Shown: positions 32,075-44,960, numbered from the stretch's first letter. The stretch is DNA of 64,000 bases from Macrostomum hystrix (GCA_950097015.1 CATNEN010000038.1:33566501-33630500); one strand, 5' to 3'. Program-made: numbers and translations. The notes: generated from the letters alone by a model not told the origin.

Positions 32075-35000
32075 ATGGCCTCGCCTCGAACACCGCGTAC
32101 GTCAACACATGACCCCATTCGGGAGCAGATGACGAGCAGGCGAACCATTGAGAAAAAAGCGTTAGAGTTTGACATCATCCTGCATGAGGTTTCATTCAAC
32201 TACGCCGGTCGCTACTTCCTGCGCCTGGCGGTCCAGTCCTCGTTCACCTCCGATCTGAGCAGCCTGCGGGTTCGATCTGGCGATGCCACTGGAAGACCAA
32301 CCCGTGGCTTCCGATTCGGTGCCGAAGCTAGGACAGAAGTAACCGATCAGTTGCTGCAGGACGAAATATTCCCTATGCGAGACGCCAGGTTTTCGTTCTA
32401 CATGCCAGTTGGCTTCAACAAAAACGACATCAAGCACGATGTCTTCCTACTCATTGAAGCATTCGACATCAGCGAGACGACTGCACAGTTTAGAAGAATC
32501 GGCGAAGCCAAAGTGGCCATCTATCCTCGCACCGACGTTGAAATGAACTTTGATTTAGAGATCGGTGACCCGGTCTACCGCCTGACTATGAAGGCCCCGA
32601 TTCTCAGGACCCATACCCAGGTGATTTGACGAGATTTTACTTTTTTAGGGTGGCATCGCATTTCAGAAATTAAATGAGCCTCACGAAACCGAACCCTCCA
32701 CCCTCAGGATCATCTGCACATGCACTGCGGCTCGCTAAATTTCACCTGCCAATTAAGCGAAGCCTGGCCAATCGAAGTCGACGAAGATGGTCCGCCGGAG
32801 CCGCAGCCGAGGCCGCCGGCGCGCAAGAAGCAGCCGGAGCAGCTGAAGCCGCCGCCGCCGCCGCCGGCTCAGAAGGAGCCGCCGGAGCGCAAGACGCCTC
32901 GAGGGGATCACGCTCCCAACCAGCGGCTGAGGGAGAATCCCGATCTCGAACATCGGTCTGTTGATCCGATTCAAGGCGGCTTTCATCTGGTGTCAAGCGA
33001 AGGCAAAGAGGAGGTCACAGTGATTGTGCACGGTGCCAACGATATGAAGCATCCGAGCAAGCACCGCATGCCGCGGACATACGTCACAGTGTGAGTTGCT
33101 GGCGGTGCTTAACTTTTAACAGCACTCTTAGATAGACCACGGGGCTATTATTCAACCAATCACCATGACAATCCAGAACCCAAGCTAAAGTTTTGAAACA
33201 ACTTCCATCATCATAAAACATCGGCATCGTCGAGATATTCAACGATTCTCGTCTGGCTGTCTGGTGGCGAAAACCACCAATATAGCAATATTTTTTCTAC
33301 TCACAAAATTTCATCTTGTTATAGCTTATGGGCTGTAACCATCATTGCTGACTATTTTGGATTGATTACATAGTTTGTATTTATATTATTCAACTAAATT
33401 ATGGATTCGCCATATACAGTGCAATATTAGTTGTCCTTGTCACCAGGTTAACAAAGACTCGGACGGCTTTATAATTTAGTTCATCGTAAATAGCGGAAAA
33501 TTTAGATTCACTGGAGTGGACTATTGATTCACTTTGATTCACTTCGCATCATTTCTCTGACAACAAGCAGAGGTCCCTGCATCTTGGAACGGAAGGCTTC
33601 AAATAACTTTTCACCTTCCGCATTTTAAACAGGCAGAGCAAGTCGGACGAAGATGCAGGACGTCCGGCTCAGGGAGTGACCCACGCCACCATCCGGGCCT
33701 CCGACAGTCCCTCCTGGGAGGAGATGATCAACATTGTGATGGACGCCAATCGTGCACCGGACGAAGTTATCGTAATCAAGATCGGCGACAAAGACACGCA
33801 GGAGTTGATTCACGAATTTCGCATTCCAGTTGGAAGCCTGCAACCGTTTCACAACTATCACGTTAATATGCACAAGGTTCGGAGCATGAGACTGTGAATA
33901 CTATTCTAAGAAAGTTATTCGAAGCACGATTTTAAGACAGTTTTTAGAATAAATATTCTTATGGGTAGCAATTCTTGAAATGATCAAAATGCTTTGATTA
34001 TAAGTTCAAATGAGAATGATTCTCAAACAAGTTTTCGAGTGGTTCGTGAAGTCCTGCAAGACACGATTCTTGGAAAATTTTAGGTGACAAAAACTCCAAC
34101 GAAATTTCCGTTTATGGTATGTGAAACTATTCTATAAGAAATTTCTATTCTATAGAAATATAAGAAACTAAGTGACACAATTCTAAGAAAGTAGTAATGT
34201 GACACGATTCGAGCAAAGTCCCATGTGCCACGGTTCTAGGAAAGTTCAATGTGACATGATTCTAGGAATGTTCCATGTGAGTTCTAGGAAATTTGTATGT
34301 GACACGATTCTAAGAAACCTCCACGTGAAACTTGTCGAAGAAAGTTCAAAGTGATACGTTTCTAGAAAAGTTGTAAGCAATACGTTTTTAGGAAAGTTCA
34401 AAGCGATACTTTTTCTTGGAAAGTTCAAAGTGACACGATTCTAGAAAAGTTCCATGCGATACAATTCTACGAGAGTTCTGTGTGAAACGTTTTCTAGAAA
34501 TTACTAACCTCTCCTTTGTTTCCAATTGCCCAACCCCGCGCAGTTCAACGGTGAGCAGGGCCGATTGTTCGCCACGCTGATTCGCAAGCAGTCTCACCTG
34601 CCTAGCGAGACCGGCATCGGCATCAACTACAAAGCTCTGGAGGCATGCCTAGTTGCAGTCCGACAGCCGCTGCAGAATCCGGCGGGAGCTCTCATTGCGG
34701 TTGCCAAAGTCGTCTCGGACTATTATAACTTTGTTAATCGCCTCCTGGCCTATAGAAATTCCGGACTCGAACTAACGACCGCGCAGTTTCCAAATCCGCA
34801 TCCGACGACATTTTTTGTTACTGACAGATGGACCGGACAGGGACAGTCTCAGGTTCGCAGTCTAATTAGCTAATTAGCTACCTACCTAGTCAGATCTACC
34901 TACCTACCTACCTACCTACCCACCTACCTACCTACCTACCTACCAACAACCCTACTTAACTCGCTGGCTAGTGAGGAGGCAATTCTGCCCATGTCGCTGA

Positions 35001-38000
35001 CTCCTGAGCACACGCGCACACTGATACCGTACACAGGCGTTTATATTTGCGCTGACTTTCTCATCGTCAGGCAGTGTACACTCTCACTGTTCCTTGGAGG
35101 TTGGCCCTCAAGGGCGTAAATTGCACGACAAGCCCCCAAAGCCTTCTCTCCGGGGGTCGGTGGCAGATCGGTCAACGCGTTTGCCTCTCGAACCAAGGTC
35201 CCAGAGCAGAACTTGGCAGACCAGCCAAGCCACACATCCCTTTTCTACCTACACTAACCTACACTACTACACTACTAACTTAATAAAACTATGTACTTAC
35301 GAATCTATCCAAAGAATCATTCTATATTCTCTATCCTTCCTATACCTGCCTAATGAACCCATCGATTCCAGGTAACCTTACCCGGCAAGCCGGTGGTGCA
35401 GCCGAGGTGGCATCATTCGTTTCTGTTCTGCGACCAGCGCGAATTAGCCACCCTATTCACTGTGGGCGCAGCTCTGGTCATTGAATTCTACGATTTCAAC
35501 AATCAGGCCGTCAACGAAGTTGAATGGCGCGCCACGAAGCCAGTTGGCTACGCAGCACTCGTGCTGGACAACAAAGCCTTCAGGGAGCTCACCGGAGTCA
35601 GCGGACGAAAGGGTCTCCTGGTTGAGCTACCGGTGCAGGTAAGACAGGGAGCCTTACCTTAGGCTCAGAGTGGTCATAGTTAGTAAACTATTCTGTATGT
35701 AAACTATTCCGAAATGCTATAACTGAAGAATGGGCGAACTGAAGCAATGCAGAGTTAAGTGTCTTGCTAAAGGCCACAAATTGTACCAGTAGAGTCGGGA
35801 ATCGAACTCTCGACCTTCAAGTTGTGAGTCCCACCTTTTTTAATTTGTTTATAAAAGGAGAAATCATTTGAAACATCAATTATCAATCTATAAATATCTT
35901 ATATCAGTGGATCTGCATCAATAAATCAATCAATCAATAATCAATCAATCAATAAATCATTCAATCAGTCAATCAATCAAGCAATAAATCGATAAATCAA
36001 CCAATCAATAAAAAATCAATCAATCAATCAGCCAATCGATCAATAAATCAATCAATCAATCAATAAATCGAATTATCAATCAATCAATCAACCAATAAAA
36101 TGTTGTTGCCAGGGCGGCACGCTTCGCTCCAGCACCGGCAAGCTGCCAACAGTTGGCCTTGTGCTGCGTCTACACGAAGACTCCGCGCCGACAAGCTTGA
36201 CGCCGGAGTTCCTCAGATCGCCAGACCTCCAGACCAGTCTTCCGCGCTTCGATCCAACCCACCTGGAGGTGCCCAGTCAGGACTTTGTCGAACAGGAAGG
36301 CGGCGGACCCTACGAGGCAACGACTAGCGATCCGAATCCGCGACTAGGCCTCGACTGGGAATGGGATCCCTACAAGGACCTGTCTGTGGCCATGAAGCGC
36401 AAGCAGAGAAAGAAATTGGTGAGACACTACTCATAGTAGCGGGGATTAAGTATATGATAGTGGCTGCTTAATTGGCATTCTGTGGTTAGAAAGTCTGAGG
36501 CTGAGTTTAATGGTCCGAGGCGAGCGAAGCGAGCCGAGGACTATTGAGCATGGCCGAGGACTTCTTAACCATAGACTGCAAATTGAGCAGCCACTATTTT
36601 ATATGAAATTCGATTTGGTTTGGCGCCCATTTTATGGTTTAATGGGCCCCGTTTTCGGGACCATTATATGGCACACTGGTTCAAGACTTCGCATTTCCAA
36701 CCATAGACGATAGATTCGTGGCTCAGAATGCGCCCATTAAACGTCCATTAACGACGAAATCGGATTTTATATAGAGAATGGAAATAGCATTTAACCTGAC
36801 TATGTACGGACTGTATAACAGCCGCAGCTAAGCATACACAACGCAAAGAACATTATAGAACGCACAATAAAGCAGAAAAGGCAGCTAAAAGTTGAGTTGA
36901 AAAGAGAGTCAGTGTACAGGGGACAATGGCCTCACTTTGCGTAGCCAAGGGAAACTTAAGCACACAATTCTGAGCGAGTACATCAGTGTGCATTGTGAGC
37001 ACACTCATACATATTTAACCTCTAATTCAAGTCGCTATTTAGCACTAGATTCGCGGCATATCTTCTGCTTTTTGGCGAGGAAAAGTTGCAATTATAGACT
37101 AACTGTTGCCAAAAAAAATTTATCGCATAATAATGGCCACAATGTACTACAGACCGTACACCAGTGAGGTATGTATTAACTGTGAAGTCAATGAAGCAAT
37201 TATCTCTAAACATTACTATCTTTAATTGAGTCCTCTAGTAAAGTATTGTAAGAATTCCTACCTCCTCCACTCTACCTCTCACTCTCTGCTCTACCTCTCA
37301 CTCTCTGCTCTACCTCTCACTCTCTGCTCTACCTCTCACTCTCTGCTCTACCTCTCACTCTCTGCTCTACCTCTCACTCTCTGCTCTACCTCTCACTCTC
37401 TGCTCTACCTCTCACTCTCTGCTCCACCTCTCACTCTCTGCTCTACCTCTCACTCTCTGCTCTACCTCTCACTCTCTGCTCTACCTCTCACTCTCTGCTC
37501 TACCTCTCACTCTCTGCTCTACCTCTCACTCTCTGCTCCACCGCTCACTCTCTGCTCTACCTCTCACTCTCTGCTCTACCTCTCACTCTCTGCTCTACCT
37601 CTCACTCTCTGCTCTACCTCTCACTCTCTGCTCTACCTCCCACTCTCTGCTCCACCGCTCACTCCCTGCTCTACCTCTCACTCTCTGCTCTACCTCCCAC
37701 TCTCTGCTCTACCTCTCACTCTCTGCTCTACCTCTCACTCTCTGCTCTACCTCTCACTCTCTGCTCTACCTCTCACTCTCTGCTCTACCTCTCACTCTCT
37801 GCTCTACCTCTCACTCTCTGCTCTACCTCCCACTCTCTGCTCCACCGCTCACTCTCTGCTCTACCTCTCACTCTCTGCTCTACCTCCCACTCTCTGCTCT
37901 ACCTCTCACTCTCTGCTCTACCTCTCACTCTCTGCTCTACCTCTCACTCTCTGCTCTACCTCTCACTCTCTGCTCTACCTCTCACTCTCTGCTCTACCTC

Positions 38001-41000
38001 TCACTCTCTGCTCTACCTCTCACTCTCTGCTCCACCTCTCACTCTCTGCTCTACCTCTCACTCTCTGCTCTACCTCTCACTCTCTGCTCTACCTCTCACT
38101 CTCTGCTCTACCTCTCACTCTCTGCTCCACCGCTCACTCTCTGCTCTACCTCTCACTCTCTGCTCTACCTCTCACTCTCTGCTCTACCTCTCACTCTCTG
38201 CTCTACCTCTCACTCTCTGCTCTACCTCTCACTCTCTGCTCTACCTCTCACTGTCTTCTCCACCTCTCAGTATCGTCTCCAACTCTCACTGTCTTTTCCA
38301 CCTCTCACTCTCTTCTCTCCTCTCACCCTCTCTAATCTCACAGCATTGTCTATATCACCCCCTCTGTACATCTCACCCTCTGGTCTACATCTCCCTCTCC
38401 TCTCTGCCCCCTCAACCAATCAGTCGTGATCCAGTTCCCATCCGACCATCCAACAGCCAATCACAGACGGCGACCTACCAGCCGAGAACGCGGTGGAATC
38501 CGTCCTGCCCGAGTACGAGTACATCTTCCCGGCTGGCGGCAGCAGCCGTCGTCGGCCGCCTCAGCGCCATCTGGCAGCCGTGCCGGAGGCCTCAGCGGAG
38601 CTAGGCGAGCTGGAACGCTACAGAGACGCAATGCGCAAGATGGGACAGGACATTCTGGCGCTGCAGGACCGCATCCGGGAGCTCGAGCTGGAGAACGCGG
38701 CGTTAAAACGCGACGTTGGACAATTCGGAGACACCCAGCAGCTGCTTGGTGACGGTCCGGAATACGACGACGTGCCAAAGGCCGATCTCATTGCCAGATA
38801 TGGTGGGTTTAATGACAGTTTTTCTGCAATTTCTCTGGATTTCCCCGACTTTAGGATAATCCTGGAGTCCTGGATTTCCTTGAATTCGGGATTTCCTCGA
38901 ATTGGGGATTTCCTCTAGTTGGGGATTTCCTCGAATTGGGGATTTCCTCGGGTTGGGGATTTCCTTGAGTTGGAGATTTCCTCGAGTTGGTGATTTTCTC
39001 GAGTTGGGGATTTTCTCGAGTTGGGGATTTCATCTAGTTGGGGATATCCTCGAGTTGTGGATTTCCTCGAGTTGGTAATTTCCTCGAGGTGGTGATTTCC
39101 CGAATTGGGGATTTTGTCGAGTTAAGGAATTTTCTCGAATCTAGGATTACGACGAGGTTTATGAGCTTGGGATATTAGAGAGTCGAGAAAATCTGAGCTT
39201 TTTAAAGTATGCAATTTTCGACTCCTCCTTAACTTTTCCATCTCAAAATTAATTGCGTCTAGCCGCCATGAAGAACAAGCTGGTCAGCACGGCCTCCCAG
39301 GTTGGCCAGTACCGTGAGAAAGTGCAGCAGCTGCAGAATGAGCTCATCCGGCATCAGCAGGAGAGCGGCCGCAGCGGTGGCGGTGTCGGTGCAGCCCACG
39401 TCAGTCAGCAGCGGCTCATTCAGCAGCTGCAGGTGAATGCTTGCCTCAAAAAACTTAAAAAGCGATTTTTCTAGAGAGGTCTAAATTGTTCTACTTTCAG
39501 TAGCTTTTATAAGTCAAACTCTTACTGAATGGGTGGAGACAGCTTTAAAAGATGTTAATATAAATTAGAAAGATAAGACTAGGCCTAAGATTAGAAAGAT
39601 AAAACTGGTGCAAGAGCCCCAGGGCTGATGCACGGGTCCTGCAGTCCGGATAGGGCTACAGGCACCCAAACGTAGCAAACAAAAAAGGCCTAAGACTACG
39701 GCTGATGCGCGGGGGGCAGGGTGTAAAAACCCTGTGTTTTACCCCAAACTTGACAACAACAAGGCCTAAGACTACGATTCTGAAAACTAGAATGTATTCG
39801 AATTTAAAACAAACCTGTACCGATGAAAAATGAGTCTATTTATTCAATAAACAAAATTCCTGACTTAAATAAAACAAATTTTCCAAGGCCAAAGCAGACA
39901 AGGTGCGGCAGCTGGAGGGCGCCTGCATGAAGCAGGAGCAAGTCATTGAGCGCATGGAGTCACTGCTCAACTCAAACAGCAGCGGCACCAACGGCAGAAA
40001 ATCTGACGACACCCTGGCACGAGCGCTCGCCGAAGAAAATCGTCGACTGAGGGAGGAACTGGCCCAGCTCAGATCGACTGGCGGCGACTTGGCTGACGTC
40101 GGCATGGATGACGCGGAGAGGATGGAGCTGTACCAGCTGCTGGACAGAGCTGAGACTCGGATTGCTTCGCTGGAAAAGCAGGTGGCTGACAAGGCGCGCG
40201 ACTGGGCCAGGGAAAAGGAGCGACTCACCGACCGACTCGAAGCTCTGAGAGTGGTGAGTTTGACAATCCTTTTGACAATAGAAATGACATGCTATTATAA
40301 TACGTCCCACGGGGTATTTCAAATACCCCCTGCCTACTTCACGACAGCTCCCAAACCGAATGACCGATTGTCGTGAAAGTCCACCATATGGATCAAAATT
40401 TTCCGCTCTTTACGTCAGCATCGTTGAAATATTATTCGAAGCGATTCTCTTCCAAGACTCTGGTGGCGAAGACCTCCTATGGCGAATCCATAAAATTGGT
40501 TCAAAGGATAAAAAAGGATTTGGAAACGGGTTGAGTTCATGGTTATTAACTTTGATTCGCGAAACTAAATTTCCTCTAGTGTATTTTTCCCACATAAAAT
40601 TTTATGCTAGTATTTTTGTAACGTACTTTTTATCGCCGTCGTTTTGTAAAACTCATTTGCAGCTCAAATTGTACATTGACGGAAAGAAGAAGTACTATTA
40701 AATTTAGAAATGCGAGTGCAACTTAAAGTTAGTGCAACTTAAAATTTACACCACCAATTCTTTCAAATTTTATCTATATACTTCTTTGCAGCGTTCGAAA
40801 TATCCTAATAACAATGTACTTTAAGAATTAAACTAAAGAGCGTTTACACTCATACCTTTCGAGTCACTGATGGTGCGATAACAATTCACTTATAATTATT
40901 CTTTAATTGTAAGAAATTCGTTTCTTAAGCGAATTTCTAAATAACTATAGCAACAGTTGCTTAAGTGGTAATTTTTCATCATTTCCCGTTTTCAACAAAG

Positions 41001-41847
41001 GTAGCGTATAGCACTTTTTCACACATGGGTCCCTCGCCAGTTGTACCAAGCTTATCCCGTATCTGTATATCAGATAAATTATTTTCTGACATTTGTTTTT
41101 CTATAAGAAATTCTGTTCTGAAATTCGTTGATCACATTAGATTATCCGACATTTGCTTATCAGATCAGATTATCCGACATTTGCTTATCAGATCAGATTA
41201 TCCGACATTTGCTTATCAGATCAGATTATCCGACATTTGCTTATCAGATCAGATTATCCGACATTTGTTTATCAGATCAGATTATCCGACATTTGTTTAT
41301 CAGATCAGATTATCCGACATTTGTTTATCAGATCAGATTATCAGACATTTGCTTATCAGATCAGATTATCCGACATTTGCTTATCAGATCAGATTATCCG
41401 ACATTTGCTTATCAGATCAGATTATCCGACATTTGCTTATCAGATCAGATTATCCGACATTTGTTTACCGTTCCTCATGTCCAATGCTCAATAAGTTTTA
41501 TGATAAACTTCCAAAGGGATCAGAATAGACTATCTGCCACATGGATTTAAGCTATGAGCTAATTGGCATTATTGGCCCGTGGGGGTAAGCACTGCCTTGT
41601 ACGGAATGGTCAAATGTTCACACAACAGGTACTTTTCATAATGTAGCCACTCAATTGAACGTAAATTTGATTTAATTACTTCTAGAAGCCTTCGGGAGGC
41701 GCCAGCAAGCCCTATAGAAGCACTGAACATAGACGGCATCGGGAAGATCGTCCGGACGATGATAGAAAGGCAACTGCGGCGGCGGCGGCGACAGTCGGAA
41801 AAGCAACACCGAGCGGCATACCAAAGCGAACTCAAAGGAAGCCATGA
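32075..41847 (+). CDS. CCDC33: Coiled-coil domain-containing protein 33
   Basis: Ten exons (32075-32620, 32708-33090, 33633-33876, 34544-34852, 35372-35638, 36113-36418, 38457-38802, 39263-39432, 39888-40253, 41686-41847) join in frame into 1,032 residues; human CCDC33 has about 958. The family has C2-type domains followed by a coiled coil and is expressed mainly in testis and ciliated tissue; its molecular role is poorly known. Exon 1 is C2-like (ALEFDIILHEVSFNYAGRYF ... FLLIEAFDISE). Exons 2-5 hold further C2-like folds, including SPSWEEMINIVMDAN and FNNQAVNEVEWR. Exon 2 has a proline/lysine linker. Exon 7 begins the conserved coiled coil, YRDAMRKMGQDILALQDRI, and exon 8 continues REKVQQLQNELIRHQQES. 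The tail is basic and alanine-rich. Six introns carry tandem repeats. The last exon is supported by phase and acceptor only. Confidence 0.92.
33180..33560 (+). mobile_element. Dispersed repeat family 3, copy 1
   Basis: Shares CATCGGCATCGTCGAGATAT, then TTC and TGATTCTCGTC-like sequence, plus GTTGTCCTTGTCACCAGG, in the same order as 57898-58442. Lies in CCDC33 intron 2. Confidence 0.7.
33900..34505. repeat. Degenerate 24-28-bp tandem repeat in CCDC33 intron 3
   Basis: Many imperfect units such as CTAGGAAAGTTCCATGTGAC plus ACGATT. More diverged than most arrays in the window, so likely older. Confidence 0.8.
34880..34945. repeat. TACC microsatellite
   Basis: Run of CTAC/CTACC units (about 15 copies) in CCDC33 intron 4. 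Confidence 0.85.
34965..35225 (-). mobile_element. tRNA-derived SINE, family 2, in CCDC33 intron 4
   Basis: Contains GTGAGGAGGCAATTCTGCCC, CGCTGACTCCTGAGCACAC, GGCAGTGTACACT and CTTGGAGGTTGGCCCTCAAG in the same order as the copy at 63355-63685, with the tRNA-like head at 35155-35215 on the minus strand. Confidence 0.8.
35722..35835 (-). mobile_element. tRNA-derived SINE, family 1, partial
   Basis: GAACTGAAGCAATGCAGAGT, CTTGCTAAAGGCCACAAATT and GGGAATCGAACTCTCGACCT match the other two family-1 copies. The outer end is missing. Confidence 0.75.
35900..36100. repeat. ATCA/ATAA microsatellite in CCDC33 intron 5
   Basis: Near-continuous AATCAATCA runs with ATAAATC variants, stopping about ten bases before the acceptor of exon 6. 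Confidence 0.9.
36419..37260. other. First part of CCDC33 intron 6
   Basis: No gene recognised. A stretch at 36510-36740 is richer in GC and has AGGCGAGCGAAGCGAGCCGA and repeated CCATAGAC words, but no family motif. Confidence 0.4.
37265..38335. repeat. 19-bp pyrimidine minisatellite in CCDC33 intron 6
   Basis: About 55 units of CTCTACCTCTCACTCTCTG, almost entirely pyrimidine on the sense strand, with rare CCACCGCTCAC variants recurring at intervals. It ends roughly 100 bases before exon 7, so it acts as a very long polypyrimidine tract. Open frames across it are artefacts of the unit. Confidence 0.95.
38870..39150. repeat. 17-bp minisatellite in CCDC33 intron 7
   Basis: About 16 units of CGAGTTGGGGATTTCCT with point variants, beginning about 70 bases after the exon 7 donor. 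Confidence 0.9.
40295..40500 (-). mobile_element. Dispersed repeat family 3, copy 2
   Basis: ACGGGGTATTTCAAATACCC, then CTACTTCACGACAGCTCCCA, are the reverse complement of the right end of the copy at 57898-58442. The interior, TCAGCATCGTTGAAATATTA, matches the shared core of the family. Lies in CCDC33 intron 9. Confidence 0.7.
41140..41468. repeat. 28-bp minisatellite in CCDC33 intron 9
   Basis: About 11.5 nearly identical units of TTATCAGATCAGATTATCCG plus ACATTTGC. The AGATCAGATTATC words pair loosely with themselves. Confidence 0.95.
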
Positions 41848-42284
41848 AATTAATTAATTATTGATAGACAAATGCTGCATCTGGTGTACAGGTGCCGCCT
41901 AGTTTGTAAGAAACGTGACAGTTAAATGCAGCTTCATCTTTATATAGACTTCAATATAACCTTTCTGGATTTTAACATAGTATTTTGATGTTCTTTTTAG
42001 TTCTGTTGCGTCACCATTCGTAGAGAGATCGAATTGTTGATCGCTTTCTAAGTCTTTTTTCTACCATTAGAAAGTAAGTATAAAGAATTATGTATATACT
42101 GCAGTTAGAATTTTATTGTGAGTTTTTTCGTAAAGATTTGCACACTACGGCAGTAAATAGTTCGCCTGCTTGATAAGTTCAGATTTTCATGCTCAGCTTA
42201 TGCTGACGTGGAAGCCTGACCTGCTAGACAAGTTGACTGACCTGTTCGAGATTATTTCTAAACAGTCTAAACAGTAGCCCCACC
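41848..42284. other. CCDC33 3' flank
   Basis: No recognised feature; probable 3' untranslated region and spacer. Confidence 0.4.
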
Positions 42285-42665
42285 ATTAAGACAGGAAGCC
42301 TAACCTGTTAGACTGGAAGCCTAACCTGTTAGACTGGAAGCCTAACCTGTTAGACTGGAAGCCTAACCTGTTAGACTGGAAGCCTAACCTGTTAGACTGG
42401 AAGCCTAACCTGTTAGACAGGAAGCCTAACCTGTTAGACTGGAAGCCTAACCTGTTAGACTGGAAGCCTAACCTGTTAGACTGGAAGCCTAACCTGTTAG
42501 ACTGGAAGCCTAACCTGTTAGACGGGAAGCCTAACCTGTTACACGGGAAGCCTAACCTGTTAGACGGGAAGCCTAACCTGTTAGACGGGAAGCCTAACCT
42601 GTTAGACTGGAAGCCAACCTGTTAGACTGGAAGCCTAACCTGTTAGACAGGTAGCCAACCTGTCT
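42285..42665. repeat. 21-bp intergenic minisatellite
   Basis: About 17 units of GTTAGACTGGAAGCCTAACC plus T. GTTAG and CTAAC within each unit form a short inverted pair, so each unit can fold as GTTAG...CTAAC. Confidence 0.95.
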
Positions 42666-42894
42666 AAAAAGAAAGTCTTACATGTTCGACAGAATCCTAA
42701 CCACTTCTGTACAGCCGAAAAAATATTTTCTTTCTCTTTTGCTGTTGGTTTCTACACATAAGGACAGAGACATAAATACAGGAATTCTCCTTATCTTAAG
42801 TTTCTTAATTTTTAACAATAACATACTGAAGTACATGGTTATTTTCGTTACTAAACTAGTTAAATCGCAATTAATTTCGCGTAATCTAACAGCG

Positions 42895-42967
42895 GCCTCT
42901 GTAGCTCAGTGGCTAGAGCACTGGTCTAGTAAACCAGGGGTCGGGAGTTCGATCCTCCCCAGAGGCT
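42895..42967 (+). tRNA. tRNA-Thr (AGT)
   Basis: 73-base cloverleaf. The acceptor stem GCCTCTG pairs with CAGAGGC. D-arm TAGCTCAGTGGCTAGAGCA, anticodon stem CTGGT/ACCAG with loop CTAGTAA giving anticodon AGT, T-arm GGGAGTTCGATCCTCCC. No intron. Internal A and B boxes are intact, so it should be transcribed by RNA polymerase III. Confidence 0.95.
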
Positions 42968-43211
42968 GGATAAAACTTTTTTGGTGATGTGAAACTATTT
43001 TTTGCTTACTAAATTTGATATAAGAACTGTCTTTTTAATAACTTGTGTTGTTTTTGATAAAATATTACTAATGAACAAATTGAATTCTAGCGTTCAGAGG
43101 AAAAATTTCTTGAATTGAACACTAGCACAAATACTACTTACAATGTGAGTAGTATATAAAAATGTGTTAAACTAAAATAGTGTCATAAAGAAACAAAAAA
43201 AACTGTGCGAC

Positions 43212-43284
43212 TGCCCCCAGGGAGGATCGAACTCCCGACCCCTGGTTTACAAGACCAGTGCTCTAGCCACTGAGCTATGGAGGC
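43212..43284 (-). tRNA. tRNA-Thr (TGT)
   Basis: 73-base cloverleaf on the minus strand. The acceptor stem GCCTCCA pairs with TGGGGGC (one G-T pair). The anticodon loop CTTGTAA gives anticodon TGT. D-arm and T-arm are nearly identical to the plus-strand tRNA-Thr 245 bases away, so the two are recent inverted duplicates that now read different threonine codons. Confidence 0.95.
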
Positions 43285-43805
43285 CGGCTGTTGATCCCGT
43301 GACTGCAACTACCTTTTATAATTTGCAAAACTGACATTCCCGACAATAGGCAGATATTGTGTAGAAGTCAGACGGAGGTTGGCGTCGGATTACCTAGCAG
43401 CGGAAAGTGGGATTACCGCAGATTTTTTCCATGCCAAAAAATCTTCAAAACGCAAAGGTGTAACAGCTGTCGCCCGTGCATTGTTTCCCGGTTGAAACTA
43501 CAAGATTTGAATTAAAACTTATAACAGTATAACAAAACCAACTATTTACTTGATTAAAACAAAACAACGGTTACTACAGGAAGACCTTAACAAACCGGAT
43601 GCTTTTTGTAGAAAAGTTTGTAGCATTATATTTACATTTTGTCGTATAAAAAGCGGAATAAAATAATTGTGGAATAAAACGATTGAATGGTGCTTGTAAG
43701 ACGTTGGTTATCAATTCTGGATAAAAAACTGGCTTTGTGCTTAATCACTAAGTAAATTAAGTTACGAGACCTTATAAAATATATTGCAATGTATGTATTG
43801 AAAAT
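43285..43805. other. Spacer after the tRNA pair
   Basis: AT-rich, no feature recognised. Confidence 0.4.
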
Positions 43806-43807
43806 CT

Positions 43808-44960
43808 CACCTCTGATGATAATATGATCAAAATCTAACTCTAAGATGAGATAATCAAAATCTCACCCTCAGATGATAAGATGATCGAAATCTCACTCTC
43901 TTAATATGAGATGATCAAAATCTCCCCCTCTGATAATGAGATGATCAAAATCTCACCCTCTGATGATAAGATGATCAAAATCTCACCCTCTGATAATGAG
44001 ATGATCAAAATCTCACTCTCTAAAGATTAGATGATCAAAATCTCACTCTCTAAAGATGAGATGATCAAAATCTCCCCCTCTGATAATGAGATAATCAAAA
44101 TCTCACCCTCTGATGATAAGATGATCAAAATCTCACCCTCTGATGATAAGATGATCAAAATCTCACTCTCTGATAATGAGATGATCAAAATCTCACTCTC
44201 TAAAGATGAGATGATCCAAATCTCACTCTCTGATGATGAGATGATCAAAATCTCACCTCTGATGATAAGATGATCAAAATCTCACTCTAAGATGAGATGA
44301 TCAAAATCTCACCCTCAGATGATAAGATGATCAAAATCTCACCCTCAGATGATAAGATGATCAAAATCTCGCTCTAAGATGAGATGATCAAAATCTCACC
44401 CTCTGATGATAAGATGATCAAAATCTCCCTCTAAGATGAGATGATCAAAATCTCACCCTCAGATGATAAGAATGATCAAAATCTCCCCCCTCTGATGATA
44501 AGATGATCAAAATCTCACTCTGCAAAGATGAGATGATCAAAATCTCACCCTCTGATGATAAGATGATCAAAATCTCCCTCTAAGATGAGATGATCAAAAT
44601 CTCACCCTCTGATGATAAGATGATCAAAATCTCCCTCTAAGATGTGATGATCAAAATCTCACCCTCAGATGATAAGAATGATCAAAATCTCCCCCCTCAG
44701 ATGATAAGATGATCAAAATCTCACTCTGTAAAGATGAGATGATCAAAATCTCACCCTCTGATGATAAGATGATCAAAATCTCCCTCTAAGATGAGATGAT
44801 CAAAATCTCACCCTCAGATGATAAGATGATCAAAATCTCCCCCCTCTGATGATAAGATGATCAAAATCTCCCCCTCTGATGATAAGATGATTAATGCCTC
44901 ACCCTCTGATGATGAGATTATCAAAATATTTACGTCGAATGAAGAGATAATCAAAATCCC
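43808..44960. repeat. 30-bp intergenic minisatellite
   Basis: About 38 units of GATGATCAAAATCTCACCCT plus CTGATGATAA, with 26-29-bp variants arranged in local patterns. Intergenic, between the tRNA pair and the next array. Confidence 0.95.

Noticed and set aside
37226-38335. 369-residue open frame of LLYLSLSALPLT-type repeats
   Set aside because: Translation of the 19-bp pyrimidine array in CCDC33 intron 6; no start context, no homology, and flanked by spliced exons of the real gene.
41140-41468. Repeat protein with IRSDYPTFAYQ units
   Set aside because: Translation of the 28-bp intron array; open in all three forward frames and inside a CCDC33 intron.
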